A DNA stretch of 64,000 nt, taken from assembly GCF_002843355.2 (NCBI RefSeq), contig NZ_PJAI02000008.1, positions 1-64,000 on the forward strand, written 5' to 3'. Shown here in pieces: positions 18,465 to 27,489 of this stretch. A program made the translations under genes and the position numbers. A model generated the notes under the pieces. The model saw only the letters and a list, made by a program, of their open reading frames with translations, was not told where the DNA came from and made no database searches. Source of the stretch: Colwellia echini (GTDB lineage Bacteria > Pseudomonadota > Gammaproteobacteria > Enterobacterales > Alteromonadaceae). Each line of letters starts with the position of its first letter. Position 1 is the stretch's first letter.

Positions 18465-18974
18465 TTATTTACTTGGTTTTTCAGATATCCAAAGCTTAAT
18501 GTGTCCTTTAACAACCACCACATCATTTTCATCATACGCGGTAATGTTAACTAACATATCGCCAGGCAACCAATCTTCTGAATTTACTTGGGCAACACAG
18601 CGAATATCGCTCCCCGCTTTCGCGGTGTAATCCACAGTCATACCTTTTGGAATCCAGCGTAAGTTTTTGGGGATAGACGCTTCAGCCATAACGCCCATCG
18701 CCATTTCTAAACCATTACAAATAGCAATAACATGTACGGTTTTTATATGATTAAAAACCTTTTTTCTTTTTTTGATTAAACACGTACATTGATTCGGCTC
18801 TAGCTCTGTAATTTTAGGGCTAATGGTTGCAAAATAAGGCGCTACGCGACTAACCATTATTGAAAAAACACCCTTTCCAAAAGGATACTTTTCAAGCTTA
18901 CGATAAAGTGAAAGAGTTTTATTCTTTACCCCTGAGTTACCTTCTTTAGTTGTAATACTACTTTTATTCATCAT
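18465..18974 (-). CDS. DUF4442 hotdog-fold thioesterase-like protein
   Basis: This 169-residue protein has the DUF4442 layout: a helix with PF..G.GVFS, the buried-helix segment HIKTVHVIAICNGLEMAMGV (about 75-94), then RWIPKGMTVDYTAKA and a C-terminal strand pair. This is a hotdog fold related to acyl-CoA thioesterases (family knowledge). The substrate is unknown. The start follows AGGGGTAATTGA. It is a single gene. Confidence 0.8.
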   Translation of the reverse strand: MMNKSSITTKEGNSGVKNKTLSLYRKLEKYPFGKGVFSIMVSRVAPYFATISPKITELEPNQCTCLIKKRKKVFNHIKTVHVIAICNGLEMAMGVMAEASIPKNLRWIPKGMTVDYTAKAGSDIRCVAQVNSEDWLPGDMLVNITAYDENDVVVVKGHIKLWISEKPSK

Positions 18975-19371
18975 TCAATTACCCCTCTAATATCGCCTCT
19001 TTAGATTGACCTTTCTAAACTTAAAGAAAGAAATAATAACGCGAAAAAGCAATTCCTCTTAAGATTAATCTATCATTAAAAATTGAAAGCTGAACAAATT
19101 TAAGAGTAACAGCATCAATGTATTTAACCAGAACTCTGGATCATGAATTTTATAAGCAAATGAAAATTAGAGCATAAACTTATCTTTCACACAATAATGA
19201 CTGTTTATTCGTTATCAAGGTGCTTTTATATAATCAATAGCTGCTATTAATAGTAAAGTTGAAAACGAGTAAAATAGCTTTGCTGTATAACATTGTTTAT
19301 CCTGTTGTTTTTTCCACAAAACCCCCTACAATTTAGCTTACACCCCATTTATATATCTTCGGAATTTCTTA
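18975..19371. other. intergenic region, nothing recognised
   Basis: This AT-rich spacer lies between divergent genes. It must contain promoters on both strands, but no operator, hairpin or small ORF could be supported. Confidence 0.4.
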
Positions 19372-20130
19372 GTGACCTTAATCTCAGAGCAAGAACCTAC
19401 AAAACAGAAAAACACACATAAAAGAAAAATCATTATCGCAGTTGTGTTACTGCTAATTATTGCTGCAGTTATCTTCACTACTAATTATAAAGCAAAAAAA
19501 GAACAAGAAGCCGAGCTTCCTAAAATGACGGTACAAGAGAAGAAAGCACGCTTTAAGTCGTTAATTGTTCCTGCTGTTGACCATGTATATTCCCAGTTAA
19601 TGGTACGCTATGAAAAAATCAAAGCTAAAATTGATGCTGGTGAAAGTGATGCAGAAATTGAAGCGCTAAAAACAGAATATAAAGCAACATCAAATGACGA
19701 GTTATTAATGGCCTTGAAGCCGCACCCAAAAAGCATTGCTATCGCACAAGCCGCTATGGAAAGTTCATGGGCGACCTCAAGATTTTTTAGAGTAGCAAAT
19801 AATATATTTGGTGTTTGGTCTTTCGATGAAGATGAGCCAAGAGTCGCCGCCTTACAAAAGCGTGGAGACAAAACCATTTGGGTAAAAGAATACGACTCGA
19901 TTGAGGCTGCGGTATATGATTATTACCGAACTATGGGGCGCAGTCATGCGTTTGTAGAGTTTAGAGAAACAAGAATGACCACAGACGATCCGTTTATCTT
20001 AGTTACCAAATTAGATCGCTACTCTGAAAAAGGCAGCTTATATGGCGAAGAACTAACATCAATCATCAAATTCAATAAGTTCCACCTATATGACGATGAA
20101 GACGCGGCTGGTGAAACTGGTGATGATTAA
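19372..20130 (+). CDS. Bax-like glucosaminidase-fold inner-membrane protein
   Basis: The 252-residue protein has a cytoplasmic N-terminus, one membrane helix (about 19-39), a charged coiled-coil stretch (50-105), then a glucosaminidase-type domain with SIAIAQAAMESSWATSRFFRVANNIFG, where the Glu of AAMESSW is the expected catalytic acid. This is the pattern of E. coli Bax and related peptidoglycan hydrolases. The start is GTG 19372 behind CGGAATTTCTT. The acidic tail (DDEDAAGETGDD) is unusual. A cell-wall role is likely, activity unproven. Confidence 0.82.
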   Translation: MTLISEQEPTKQKNTHKRKIIIAVVLLLIIAAVIFTTNYKAKKEQEAELPKMTVQEKKARFKSLIVPAVDHVYSQLMVRYEKIKAKIDAGESDAEIEALKTEYKATSNDELLMALKPHPKSIAIAQAAMESSWATSRFFRVANNIFGVWSFDEDEPRVAALQKRGDKTIWVKEYDSIEAAVYDYYRTMGRSHAFVEFRETRMTTDDPFILVTKLDRYSEKGSLYGEELTSIIKFNKFHLYDDEDAAGETGDD

Positions 20131-20275
20131 CCTGTTCAGCCACTGACTTTTTTTAATTACTAAACAAGTTAAACGCAAAAATTTATGCCTCCTTTACGTT
20201 TCTTTACTTATAAAACGTTATCATGAGCACTTCTGATTGTTCTTTTAATGTTAAATACGCTTACTCGGTAAAAAT

Positions 20276-20752
20276 ATGCTATTAAAAAAACCTTTGATTA
20301 TGTTGTTATTAAGTCTTGTTGCTATTACTGGATGCAGTAGTAAACACGATATGAAAATAACCGAAGTGTTTCGACCAAACATTCTTGAAAATGATGCGAA
20401 AATGTTTACCTTCTCAATAATTTTTGTCAATCCGGATAAATCAGCAAGTAGTGGCAAACAAGAAACGCCTAAAAAAGACAAAGGAGAAGGAAGAGGCCGT
20501 AGCGGTAAAAAGAAAGGTGAAGGTCAAGGCAAGAAAGGAGGTTCAAGCAAAAAAGATAATATAGAAGATTTAATGGCTGAAGAATTAGAAATTCGCTTAT
20601 TAGATAAGCTCGAAGACAATAACTACTGTCGCACCGGTTATTTTGAACTTGATCGCACTTTCAATAAATCAATTTTCACCTTGCACGGTGAATGTAATGA
20701 AAGTGCTACCCTTTCAGATCGTAATAAGTTTCCCAGTAAAACTAGTCGATAA
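20276..20752 (+). CDS. predicted lipoprotein with a Lys/Gly/Arg-rich linker
   Basis: A 158-residue product whose signal peptide ends in the lipobox AITGC, followed by SSKHDMK. Residues 63-95 are a low-complexity basic run built from KK, GEG, GRG and GKK. A short folded C-terminal part has two Cys (NNYCRTGYF and LHGECNE). No family is recognised. The basic linker could contact anionic surface polymers such as peptidoglycan or LPS, which is speculation. Confidence 0.7.
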   Translation: MLLKKPLIMLLLSLVAITGCSSKHDMKITEVFRPNILENDAKMFTFSIIFVNPDKSASSGKQETPKKDKGEGRGRSGKKKGEGQGKKGGSSKKDNIEDLMAEELEIRLLDKLEDNNYCRTGYFELDRTFNKSIFTLHGECNESATLSDRNKFPSKTSR

Positions 20753-20785
20753 AAAGTGATTTTATAACTATCGATTAGTTATTTA

Positions 20786-20979
20786 ACCTGAGTTCGGGAT
20801 AATGAAATTGTAAAGTATAAAAATATCAACTACTTGTATTCACGTATCTACAATAGTTTTAATTATTCGTAGTACAAGGCGGGAAAGCGAAGCCAATAAC
20901 GGGTTATTGGGAGCTATCAAAACGCAGTAATACGGATAATTAAGGCTGTTGTAGCATTTTGCTTATCCCTAATTCAGGT
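20786..20979 (-). repeat. 194-bp MITE-like inverted-repeat element, copy B
   Basis: It has the same ends and interior as copy A but in the opposite orientation, with the GCAAAATGCTACAACAG part at the right end. Direct flanks are TATTTA at 20780-20785 and 20980-20985. It lies directly downstream of the stop of the PAS-GGDEF-EAL gene. Confidence 0.88.
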
Positions 20980-20989
20980 TATTTAATAA

Positions 20990-23155
20990 TTATCGATAGT
21001 TATTCGCCATTAAGTATTCCCAAGGGTTTTTCTTTTTCCATTCTTTTAACCATGATAAAAATTTTTCTGCTGGCATAGGTTTAGCAATGCCATATCCTTG
21101 CGCTAAATGACAACCTAACGCCAATAATTGCTCACCATGTGCAGTTGTTTCAACACCTTCCGCGATAATCCTGCGATCGAACACATTCGCCAAGCCAATA
21201 ATACCTTGCACAATAGCTTTGTCATCCGGGTCAATCAACATATCTCGAATAAAAGACTGATCAATTTTAAGAAACTCTGTCGGTAAACGCTTTAAATAAG
21301 ACAGCGAGGAATAGCCAGTACCAAAGTCATCAATAGAAAACTTAATACCTAAATCATGACACTCTAGAATAATTTTAGTGACTTGCTCTATATCTTTCAA
21401 AGCACTAGTTTCTAATATCTCAAACTCGATACTACCGGCTTTAAAATTTGGAAATTTTTTTAAAATACCTTTTAAACGCTTCACAAAATCGAAGCTTTGT
21501 AGTTGCTGCGGACTAATATTTACACTAACAGGAATATCAATACCCTCCTCTGACCAAGTAAATAACTGTGTTAATGCTTTTTCTATAACCCATTCACCCA
21601 CGTTAATATCTAGAATATCTTGTTCGATAACAGGTAAAAAAGCTACTGGTGGCAAAATACCTTGCTCTGGATGATCCCAACGAATAAGCGCTTCTACACC
21701 AATTACCTGATTAGTTTTTATATTTATTTTAGGTTGATAAAACAGCACAAATTCATCGTTATTTAGTGCTAAACGAATATGTTCCAGCTCTTCGTGTTGA
21801 TGTTTTTCAGCCACATCTTTAGCAACATCAAAAATATGAAAACAATTTTTACCCGAGTTTTTAGCAATATACATAGCTTGATCAGCATGGCGTATTAGTT
21901 GATCTGAATTACTGTTATCTTGCGGGTAAATTGTAACGCCAATACTTGCCGAGACTTGTATCGCTTTATTTTTTAACATTAAAGTTTGCGAGACCGAATC
22001 GAGAATTCGCGTTAAAATAATGGCGCATTCATCTGGGCTATGTAACTCATCTAATATCATTACAAACTCATCACCACCAAAACGGGCGAGAGTGTCACAT
22101 GAACGCATAGAATGTTGAAATTGTTCAGCGATACTACACAATAATTCGTCGCCAAAACTATGTCCGTAGGTATCGTTTATTTCTTTAAATCGGTCAAGAT
22201 CAATAAAAGCAATAGCGAAACTATTATGCTTACGGTTACTACGCTCAATGGTTTGTTGCATTCTGTCAGCGAGTAGATTTCTGTTAGGCAAACCTGTTAA
22301 CGCATCGTAATTGGCATTACGCTCAAGTTTTATATTAACCTGCTCTAATTCTCTATTCGATTTTTTTAGAATGCGTTGTATCGACTTTTCTTCACTAATA
22401 TCTTGAAAAATACCGGTAAGCTTAATAGCTTTTCCGTCTTTCATAGTGGCGGTACAAGTCGCCCTTACATCAATTAATTTACCCTTAGTAGTGTAAGTCG
22501 ACAATTCTAAATCATAGCCCTTACCCTCTGTTATTGCAGCTTCTATTGCTTCGCTAATAATGCGCTTTGAATCAGGTAAAAAGTAATCAATTACCGTATC
22601 AACGCAAGGGTCAAATTCTTCAGGCGATGTTTCATGAATACGATAAGTTTCTGTTGTCCAGAATAAGTCGCCTGTTGGAATATCTAATTGCCAACCGCCT
22701 ACTTTCGCAATGCGCTGTGATTCATCAAGTAACTGACTTGTAGTAATTAATTTTTGTTCGTCAATTTTTCGTAAGGTAATTTCACGATGAAAACCAACCA
22801 TTCGTTTAGGAGAGTTATCCGCATATCTTTCTATCGTTTTACCCGCAATTAACACCCAAACATAGTTTCCAAGTTTGTGCTGCATTCTCACCGCAACTTC
22901 ATAGAGTTCAGCGTCGCCCTCTAAGTGGCTTGTTAATCTTTCATGGGCTTTAGATAAGTCTTCAGGGTGAATAAAATGAAACCAAGTTTCAAACTGAATA
23001 GGTTGTAATTCATTTAATTCATAGCCGATTATCTCAGCCATACGATCACTAAAAAAAACGGTTCCGGCTTTAATATCCCAGTCCCAAATGCCCATTTCAG
23101 CGGCATTAACAACCGATTCAAACCTTTCTAGATTATATTTTTCAGATACTTGCAT
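20990..23155 (-). CDS. PAS-PAS-GGDEF-EAL cyclic-di-GMP enzyme
   Basis: The 721-residue protein has no membrane helices and reads as PAS (about 10-130), PAS/PAC (135-260), GGDEF (275-440) and EAL (450-705). The cyclase motif ARFGGDEF is intact, with an RSCD product-inhibition site five residues before it. The EAL domain keeps GVEALIRW, IDDFGTGYSSL, KIDQSFI and EGVET. Both activities are therefore possible, with the PAS domains sensing a cytoplasmic signal. Copy B of the 194-bp element lies just past its 3' end. Confidence 0.92.
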   Translation of the reverse strand: MQVSEKYNLERFESVVNAAEMGIWDWDIKAGTVFFSDRMAEIIGYELNELQPIQFETWFHFIHPEDLSKAHERLTSHLEGDAELYEVAVRMQHKLGNYVWVLIAGKTIERYADNSPKRMVGFHREITLRKIDEQKLITTSQLLDESQRIAKVGGWQLDIPTGDLFWTTETYRIHETSPEEFDPCVDTVIDYFLPDSKRIISEAIEAAITEGKGYDLELSTYTTKGKLIDVRATCTATMKDGKAIKLTGIFQDISEEKSIQRILKKSNRELEQVNIKLERNANYDALTGLPNRNLLADRMQQTIERSNRKHNSFAIAFIDLDRFKEINDTYGHSFGDELLCSIAEQFQHSMRSCDTLARFGGDEFVMILDELHSPDECAIILTRILDSVSQTLMLKNKAIQVSASIGVTIYPQDNSNSDQLIRHADQAMYIAKNSGKNCFHIFDVAKDVAEKHQHEELEHIRLALNNDEFVLFYQPKINIKTNQVIGVEALIRWDHPEQGILPPVAFLPVIEQDILDINVGEWVIEKALTQLFTWSEEGIDIPVSVNISPQQLQSFDFVKRLKGILKKFPNFKAGSIEFEILETSALKDIEQVTKIILECHDLGIKFSIDDFGTGYSSLSYLKRLPTEFLKIDQSFIRDMLIDPDDKAIVQGIIGLANVFDRRIIAEGVETTAHGEQLLALGCHLAQGYGIAKPMPAEKFLSWLKEWKKKNPWEYLMANNYR

Positions 23156-23450
23156 AGAGTGAATCTTTTAACCCAGGCGTTAAGAATAGTTGCATATTGA
23201 TTTTAGCGACCAAAATTTTTAGCCGTATTTGATGAAGTGAAAGTATCATATTTCTTAATCAAACGCTTAATTATTGAGTTTATAATTTGAGGTACGTTTA
23301 ATATTAGCTTGTAAATCAACATATACCAATAAAATTTGCACTCAATCGATAGTTACCACCAGACAAAGTTACAATAAATATAGGTATAAATTTTTAGACG
23401 ATTAAATGAGATTTTAACGATGACCTGCTCATTTAACCGTCAATATTCTG

Positions 23451-23891
23451 TTAGTTAGCGGTAGTAGTATAAAACTCACTAATATATTGCCCACCTTTAA
23501 TTTTAGCAACCAGTCGTAATTTATAACTATCGCCTTGATTAGCAACTAGCTCCCCCAAAGGTGTGTTGTTTCGCCAGTAATATGGACTTTTTTTCATACC
23601 TAACGGATAAGCCGTCATTTTGTCGTTTTCATCAACTAAGAATAATGTAGCTGTATCTAACGGGAAAGTTGAATTAATTTCAGTTACTCCGCCTTGATCG
23701 GAAACATTAATTTGAAACTCACCCGAGCTGAGTACACAGTCATTTTGAGAAACATCGCAATTACCCTCTGCAACTAGCTGGATCAACTTCACTTGCGCGG
23801 CTTCGTTTTCACTATATAAATCAGCTAAGCCAAAACCAGCAATAGCGAGAATAGGCGCAACCAAAAAGGCTATTTTTAAGTGTTTATTCAT
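23451..23891 (-). CDS. exported protein of unknown function
   Basis: This encodes 146 residues with an N-terminal hydrophobic segment (about 6-24), either a signal peptide or anchor. It is followed by a small domain with two Cys seven residues apart (GNCDVSQNDCVLSSG), probably a disulphide, and beta-type segments. I recognise no family. It lies downstream of the symporter genes on the same strand but behind their terminator, so it is probably transcribed separately. Confidence 0.65.
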   Translation of the reverse strand: MNKHLKIAFLVAPILAIAGFGLADLYSENEAAQVKLIQLVAEGNCDVSQNDCVLSSGEFQINVSDQGGVTEINSTFPLDTATLFLVDENDKMTAYPLGMKKSPYYWRNNTPLGELVANQGDSYKLRLVAKIKGGQYISEFYTTTAN

Positions 23892-23951
23892 AGAATTATC
23901 TTATTTAACTTAAAGTTATTATCTTGATTCATTAGAGCAAATTACCCTAGA

Positions 23952-23996
23952 AAAAGAAAGGCTAGCCGACTTTAAATGAGTCGCCTAGCCTTTTAA
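23952..23996 (-). terminator. terminator of the symporter operon
   Basis: On the minus strand AAAGGCTAG.CGACT and AGTCG.CTAGCCTTT form a stem of about 14 bp around a short AT loop, followed by T-rich sequence. It lies 60 bp after the symporter stop. Confidence 0.82.
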
Positions 23997-24055
23997 TTTT
24001 ACGGTAAATACTTACGTTTACGATTATTAAATATTAATAACCCATTACTCCCCCT

Positions 24056-25846
24056 CTAGTGAGCATGTGCTGCACTTACATCACCAGGAACACGCATATT
24101 CTCAACCATATCTTGAATATGAGCAGGAGCAGGACCAGTAAATTTAAGTACGATAAAGGCTACCGCAAAGTTTACTAGTGCACCAACTGCACCAAATGCA
24201 TTTGGAGAGATACCGAAGAACCAATCAGGACCCATGCTACCTAGGAACTCTGTTCCAGGAATAAACATAATACCTTTATGTTGGAACACGTATAACATTG
24301 TTACGCCTATACCTGAACACATGCCCGCTATCGCTGCTGTACCACTCATTCTCTTAGAGAAAATACCCATCATTAACGCAGGGAATATACTTGATGCAGC
24401 TAAACCAAAGGCTAAAGCAACTGTACCCGCAGCAAACCCTGGAGGATGTAACCCTAAGTATCCAGAAATAAGAATAGCTACTGTCATTACCACACGACCT
24501 GCAAGTAATTCATTTTTCTCTGATAGGTCAGGCGTTAGTACCCCTTTCATTAAATCATGAGAGATTGATGATGATATAGCTAACAATAAACCGGCTGCAG
24601 TAGAAAGTGCAGCAGCTAAACCACCTGCGGCAACTAAAGCGATAACCCAGTTTGGTAGATTAGCAATTGCAGGGTTAGCAAGTACCATAATGTCACGGTC
24701 AACTTTAATCATTTCATTAGGAACAACCGTTTGTTGAGCGCCCGTCATATCATTAGTTACGATTATATTGCTATCTGTAGTGTTGGCTGTATATTGAATT
24801 TTACCGTCGCCATTTTTATCTTCAAATTGCAATAAACCAGTTTTTTCCCAGTCTTTAAACCATTGTGGGCGTTCAGAATACTCAAGATTTTGACCTGCTA
24901 CTGGTTCAATTGTATGCATAAGATTTAAACGAGCCATTGCACCAACTGCAGGAGCTACGGTGTAAAGTAATGCAATACAAACTAAAGCATAACCTGCTGA
25001 AGAACGTGCTGCTTGTACTGATGGAACAGTAAAGAAGCGCATAATTACATGAGGAAGACCTGCTGTACCAATCATCAATGACATAGTATAAGCGAACATA
25101 TTTAATGTGCCGCCTAAGTTTGAAGTAGTGTATTCTTTAAAGCCTATTTCAGTTACTACCATATCTAACTTATCAAGTAAGTAAACACCACTGCCGTCAG
25201 CTAAAGTACTACCTAAACCAAGTTGTGGAATTGGATTACCTGTAAGTTGTAATGAAATAAATACGGCTGGAATAGTGTAAGCAAAAATCATTACTACATA
25301 CTGCGCAATTTGCGTGTAAGTAATGCCTTTCATGCCACCTAATACCGCATAAACCCAAACAACGAACATGCCGATACCTAAACCTAAACCGTAATCAACT
25401 TCTAAGAAACGAGAGAAAGCAACGCCTACACCTTTCATTTGACCAATGATGTAAGTTAATGACGCAATAATTAAACAAGCAACAGCAACAATACGTGCTG
25501 TTTTAGAGTAATAACGATCGAAAATAAACTCAGGTACAGTAAACTTACCGTGTTTACGCATATATGGTGCTAATAACATAGCCAATAATACATAACCACC
25601 TGTCCACCCCATTAAGAATACTGAACCGCCGTACCCCATAAAGGAAATCATACCGGCCATTGAGATAAACGACGCAGCACTCATCCAATCGGCACCAATT
25701 GCCATACCATTTTGTAATGGCGTAACCCCGCCACCCGCTACGTAAAAATCACTGGTAGAACCCGCACGCGCCCACCAAGCAATGGCAAAATATAAACCGA
25801 ACGTGCCGAATACGGCGATGTAAGTATAAAATTTTAACTCATCCAT
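24056..25846 (-). CDS. sodium/solute symporter large subunit (VC_2705 type)
   Basis: The 596-residue SSS-family transporter has about 13 hydrophobic segments, including GADWMSAASFISMAGM and GLPHVIMRFFTV, as in acetate/propionate-type symporters. Around residues 325-375 a soluble insert carries an EF-hand-like loop DKNGDGKIQY. It is preceded by the DUF4212 small-subunit gene with 3 nt between them, the pairing typical of the VC_2705 subfamily. The substrate is probably a small carboxylate (inference from family). Confidence 0.87.
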   Translation of the reverse strand: MDELKFYTYIAVFGTFGLYFAIAWWARAGSTSDFYVAGGGVTPLQNGMAIGADWMSAASFISMAGMISFMGYGGSVFLMGWTGGYVLLAMLLAPYMRKHGKFTVPEFIFDRYYSKTARIVAVACLIIASLTYIIGQMKGVGVAFSRFLEVDYGLGLGIGMFVVWVYAVLGGMKGITYTQIAQYVVMIFAYTIPAVFISLQLTGNPIPQLGLGSTLADGSGVYLLDKLDMVVTEIGFKEYTTSNLGGTLNMFAYTMSLMIGTAGLPHVIMRFFTVPSVQAARSSAGYALVCIALLYTVAPAVGAMARLNLMHTIEPVAGQNLEYSERPQWFKDWEKTGLLQFEDKNGDGKIQYTANTTDSNIIVTNDMTGAQQTVVPNEMIKVDRDIMVLANPAIANLPNWVIALVAAGGLAAALSTAAGLLLAISSSISHDLMKGVLTPDLSEKNELLAGRVVMTVAILISGYLGLHPPGFAAGTVALAFGLAASSIFPALMMGIFSKRMSGTAAIAGMCSGIGVTMLYVFQHKGIMFIPGTEFLGSMGPDWFFGISPNAFGAVGALVNFAVAFIVLKFTGPAPAHIQDMVENMRVPGDVSAAHAH

Positions 25847-25849
25847 CTA

Positions 25850-26098
25850 TTAGTCCTCCGCGTGATATTTTTTATCAAGTTTGTTCATTTTGGCACCGTA
25901 CCAAAAAATCAAACCTAAAAATGCATAAATTGAACCTTGCTGTGCAAACCAAAATCCCAGTTTGTAGCCCCCTAGACGAATTTCATTTAACGGCTCTACC
26001 AGTAGTAGACCTAAACCAAATGAAACGAAAAACCAGATTGCAAGGCAGATAAAAATCAAGCGCAGATTTTCTTGCCAGTATGCTTCTTTATTTTCCAC
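25850..26098 (-). CDS. DUF4212 symporter small subunit
   Basis: This 82-residue protein has two hydrophobic helices (about 12-31 and 47-66) and the conserved YWQENLRLI start and WFAQQGSIYAFLGLIFWYG segment of DUF4212. It is the small partner of the VC_2705-type symporter, whose gene starts 3 nt downstream. Confidence 0.88.
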   Translation of the reverse strand: MENKEAYWQENLRLIFICLAIWFFVSFGLGLLLVEPLNEIRLGGYKLGFWFAQQGSIYAFLGLIFWYGAKMNKLDKKYHAED

Positions 26099-26627
26099 AA
26101 TAATTTCCTCTCGACAGAGCGCTTTTAGCGATTATTATATTACTTCGCTTTATTACGCAGTTATTTGTTGTTAAAAAAGTGAATAGATAAAAAGTAAATT
26201 GTTAAAAATGAATAATTAGTACTTATTTTCAATATTTTAGAAAAAGCTTAACTTTAACTATCATCAATCTATCAAGCTTTTTTTTAAGGAGATATTAGCC
26301 TTTAGTCTAGATTAGTCAAAAACCTTGCAGCCCAATAAAACTGAGTAATTAGTCTATTTTTAAATAGCAAAGAACTTGCTAACGATGAAAACGTAATCAT
26401 GATTGGTTTGCAGGTTAGATAAGCGCGATAGATAGTAAGCGCTTTATATTTACAAAAAGGAAAGCGGAGGTTTATGGAGCGATAAAAGGGGTTAGCAGTG
26501 ATTATTGCGAAACAAGCATTTAGCTCATAAATATCAGCTGGCTTTCATAGATGATTTTATCGGCAATTAATGTGAGATTTAAACGCCTGCTAAAACAACC
26601 AAAGGAAATAACAAGGCGATTATTATA
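26099..26627. other. intergenic region upstream of the symporter operon
   Basis: It must hold the symporter promoter (minus) and the 3' end of the tetR transcript. I see AT-rich DNA with no convincing CRP, regulator or terminator motif. Confidence 0.4.
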
Positions 26628-27212
26628 TTAAAAAGGGTGTTGCAGGAAGATGTCATCAATCAAAGGTACTAAAGACGCATCAACATTATTAGCTTTAGCA
26701 TAAGTACGTAACCCATTAATTTGTATCACCACATGACTTGCTAATCGTTTTGCATCTTTCTCTTCACTAATTTCACCTAAGCTTTGCGCTTCTTCAATTA
26801 AACTCACAAAAGCTTGCTCAATACGGTGCAATGAATTCTTTGCTACCGTTAGCAATTCTTGGTGTTCTTCGGTTAATTCGCCAACTGTTTTAGCTAACAT
26901 ACACATTCCGTTTGGTGCATCGGTTTGAGTATCAATAACTTGCATGGTTACAAACGCTTTTAAAGTTGCAATGGGTGAGGTCATTTGTGCCCGACATTCT
27001 GCCAGCATAGCAATTCCCATATCAGTGTAGTTTTTTAACACTTCGATAAAAAGACCATCTTTATTACCAAACGCCGCGTAAATACTACCCGGTCGCATAT
27101 CTATCACGTCTTGCAGATTACGCATTGAAGTGGCGTGAAAGCCTTTTTGCCAATACAGGTTGGTGGCTTTATTAATTACATCTTGTCTATCAAACTTTGT
27201 TGGCTTAGCCAT
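26628..27212 (-). CDS. TetR family transcriptional repressor
   Basis: The 194-residue protein has a TetR helix-turn-helix at about 10-56 (KATNLYWQKGFHATSMRNLQDVIDMRPGSIYAAFGNKDGLF) and a helical ligand-binding domain with Cys near residue 100 (NGMCMLAK). It is divergent from the AhpD-like gene. Three copies of the palindrome TGAACGNTNGTTCA lie in the shared spacer, one abutting its own -10, so it probably represses itself and the two-gene operon opposite. The ligand may be a reactive or electrophilic compound (inference from target genes). Confidence 0.88.
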   Translation of the reverse strand: MAKPTKFDRQDVINKATNLYWQKGFHATSMRNLQDVIDMRPGSIYAAFGNKDGLFIEVLKNYTDMGIAMLAECRAQMTSPIATLKAFVTMQVIDTQTDAPNGMCMLAKTVGELTEEHQELLTVAKNSLHRIEQAFVSLIEEAQSLGEISEEKDAKRLASHVVIQINGLRTYAKANNVDASLVPLIDDIFLQHPF

Positions 27213-27236
27213 AAAATACCATGAGAAATTTATAAG

Positions 27237-27250
27237 TGAACGCTAGTTCA
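27237..27250. promoter_or_regulatory. TetR operator 1 (tetR side)
   Basis: TGAACGCTAGTTCA is a 14-bp near-perfect palindrome matching the two operators on the other side. It sits right next to TATAAT (minus strand, 27251-27256), so binding would block tetR transcription. Confidence 0.75.
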
Positions 27251-27279
27251 ATTATAAAGAAAATATCTTTTATAAGCAA
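27251..27279 (-). promoter_or_regulatory. predicted tetR promoter
   Basis: On the minus strand, TTGCTT (27274-27279) and TATAAT (27251-27256) are 17 bp apart, immediately before operator 1. Confidence 0.55.
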
Positions 27280-27379
27280 AGCTCATTCGCCGAAACGCTA
27301 TTTTTAAGTTGAGATTAAGACTCGTTATAAAATAAATATTTTTAGTATTCAATTACTTGAATACTAAAAACCAAGTAAT

Positions 27380-27393
27380 TGAACGATTGTTCA
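27380..27393. promoter_or_regulatory. TetR operator 2
   Basis: TGAACGATTGTTCA differs from a perfect palindrome at one position. It lies 24 bp, start to start, upstream of operator 3, close to the same helical face after two turns and a little. Confidence 0.72.
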
Positions 27394-27402
27394 CTTACCT
27401 AG

Positions 27403-27431
27403 TTGAACGATCGTTCATAATGACTTATAGT
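27403..27431 (+). promoter_or_regulatory. predicted promoter of the AhpD-like/DsbA-like operon with operator 3
   Basis: TTGAAC (27403-27408), a 17-bp spacer and TATAGT (27426-27431) form a sigma70-type promoter. The perfect 14-bp palindrome TGAACGATCGTTCA (27404-27417) overlaps the -35 and spacer, so a bound repressor would exclude RNA polymerase. Confidence 0.75.
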
Positions 27432-27489
27432 AGTTCACATAGTAATTAATCACTCGTAGCAAACCCTTAACTCAAATAGGAATATTACA

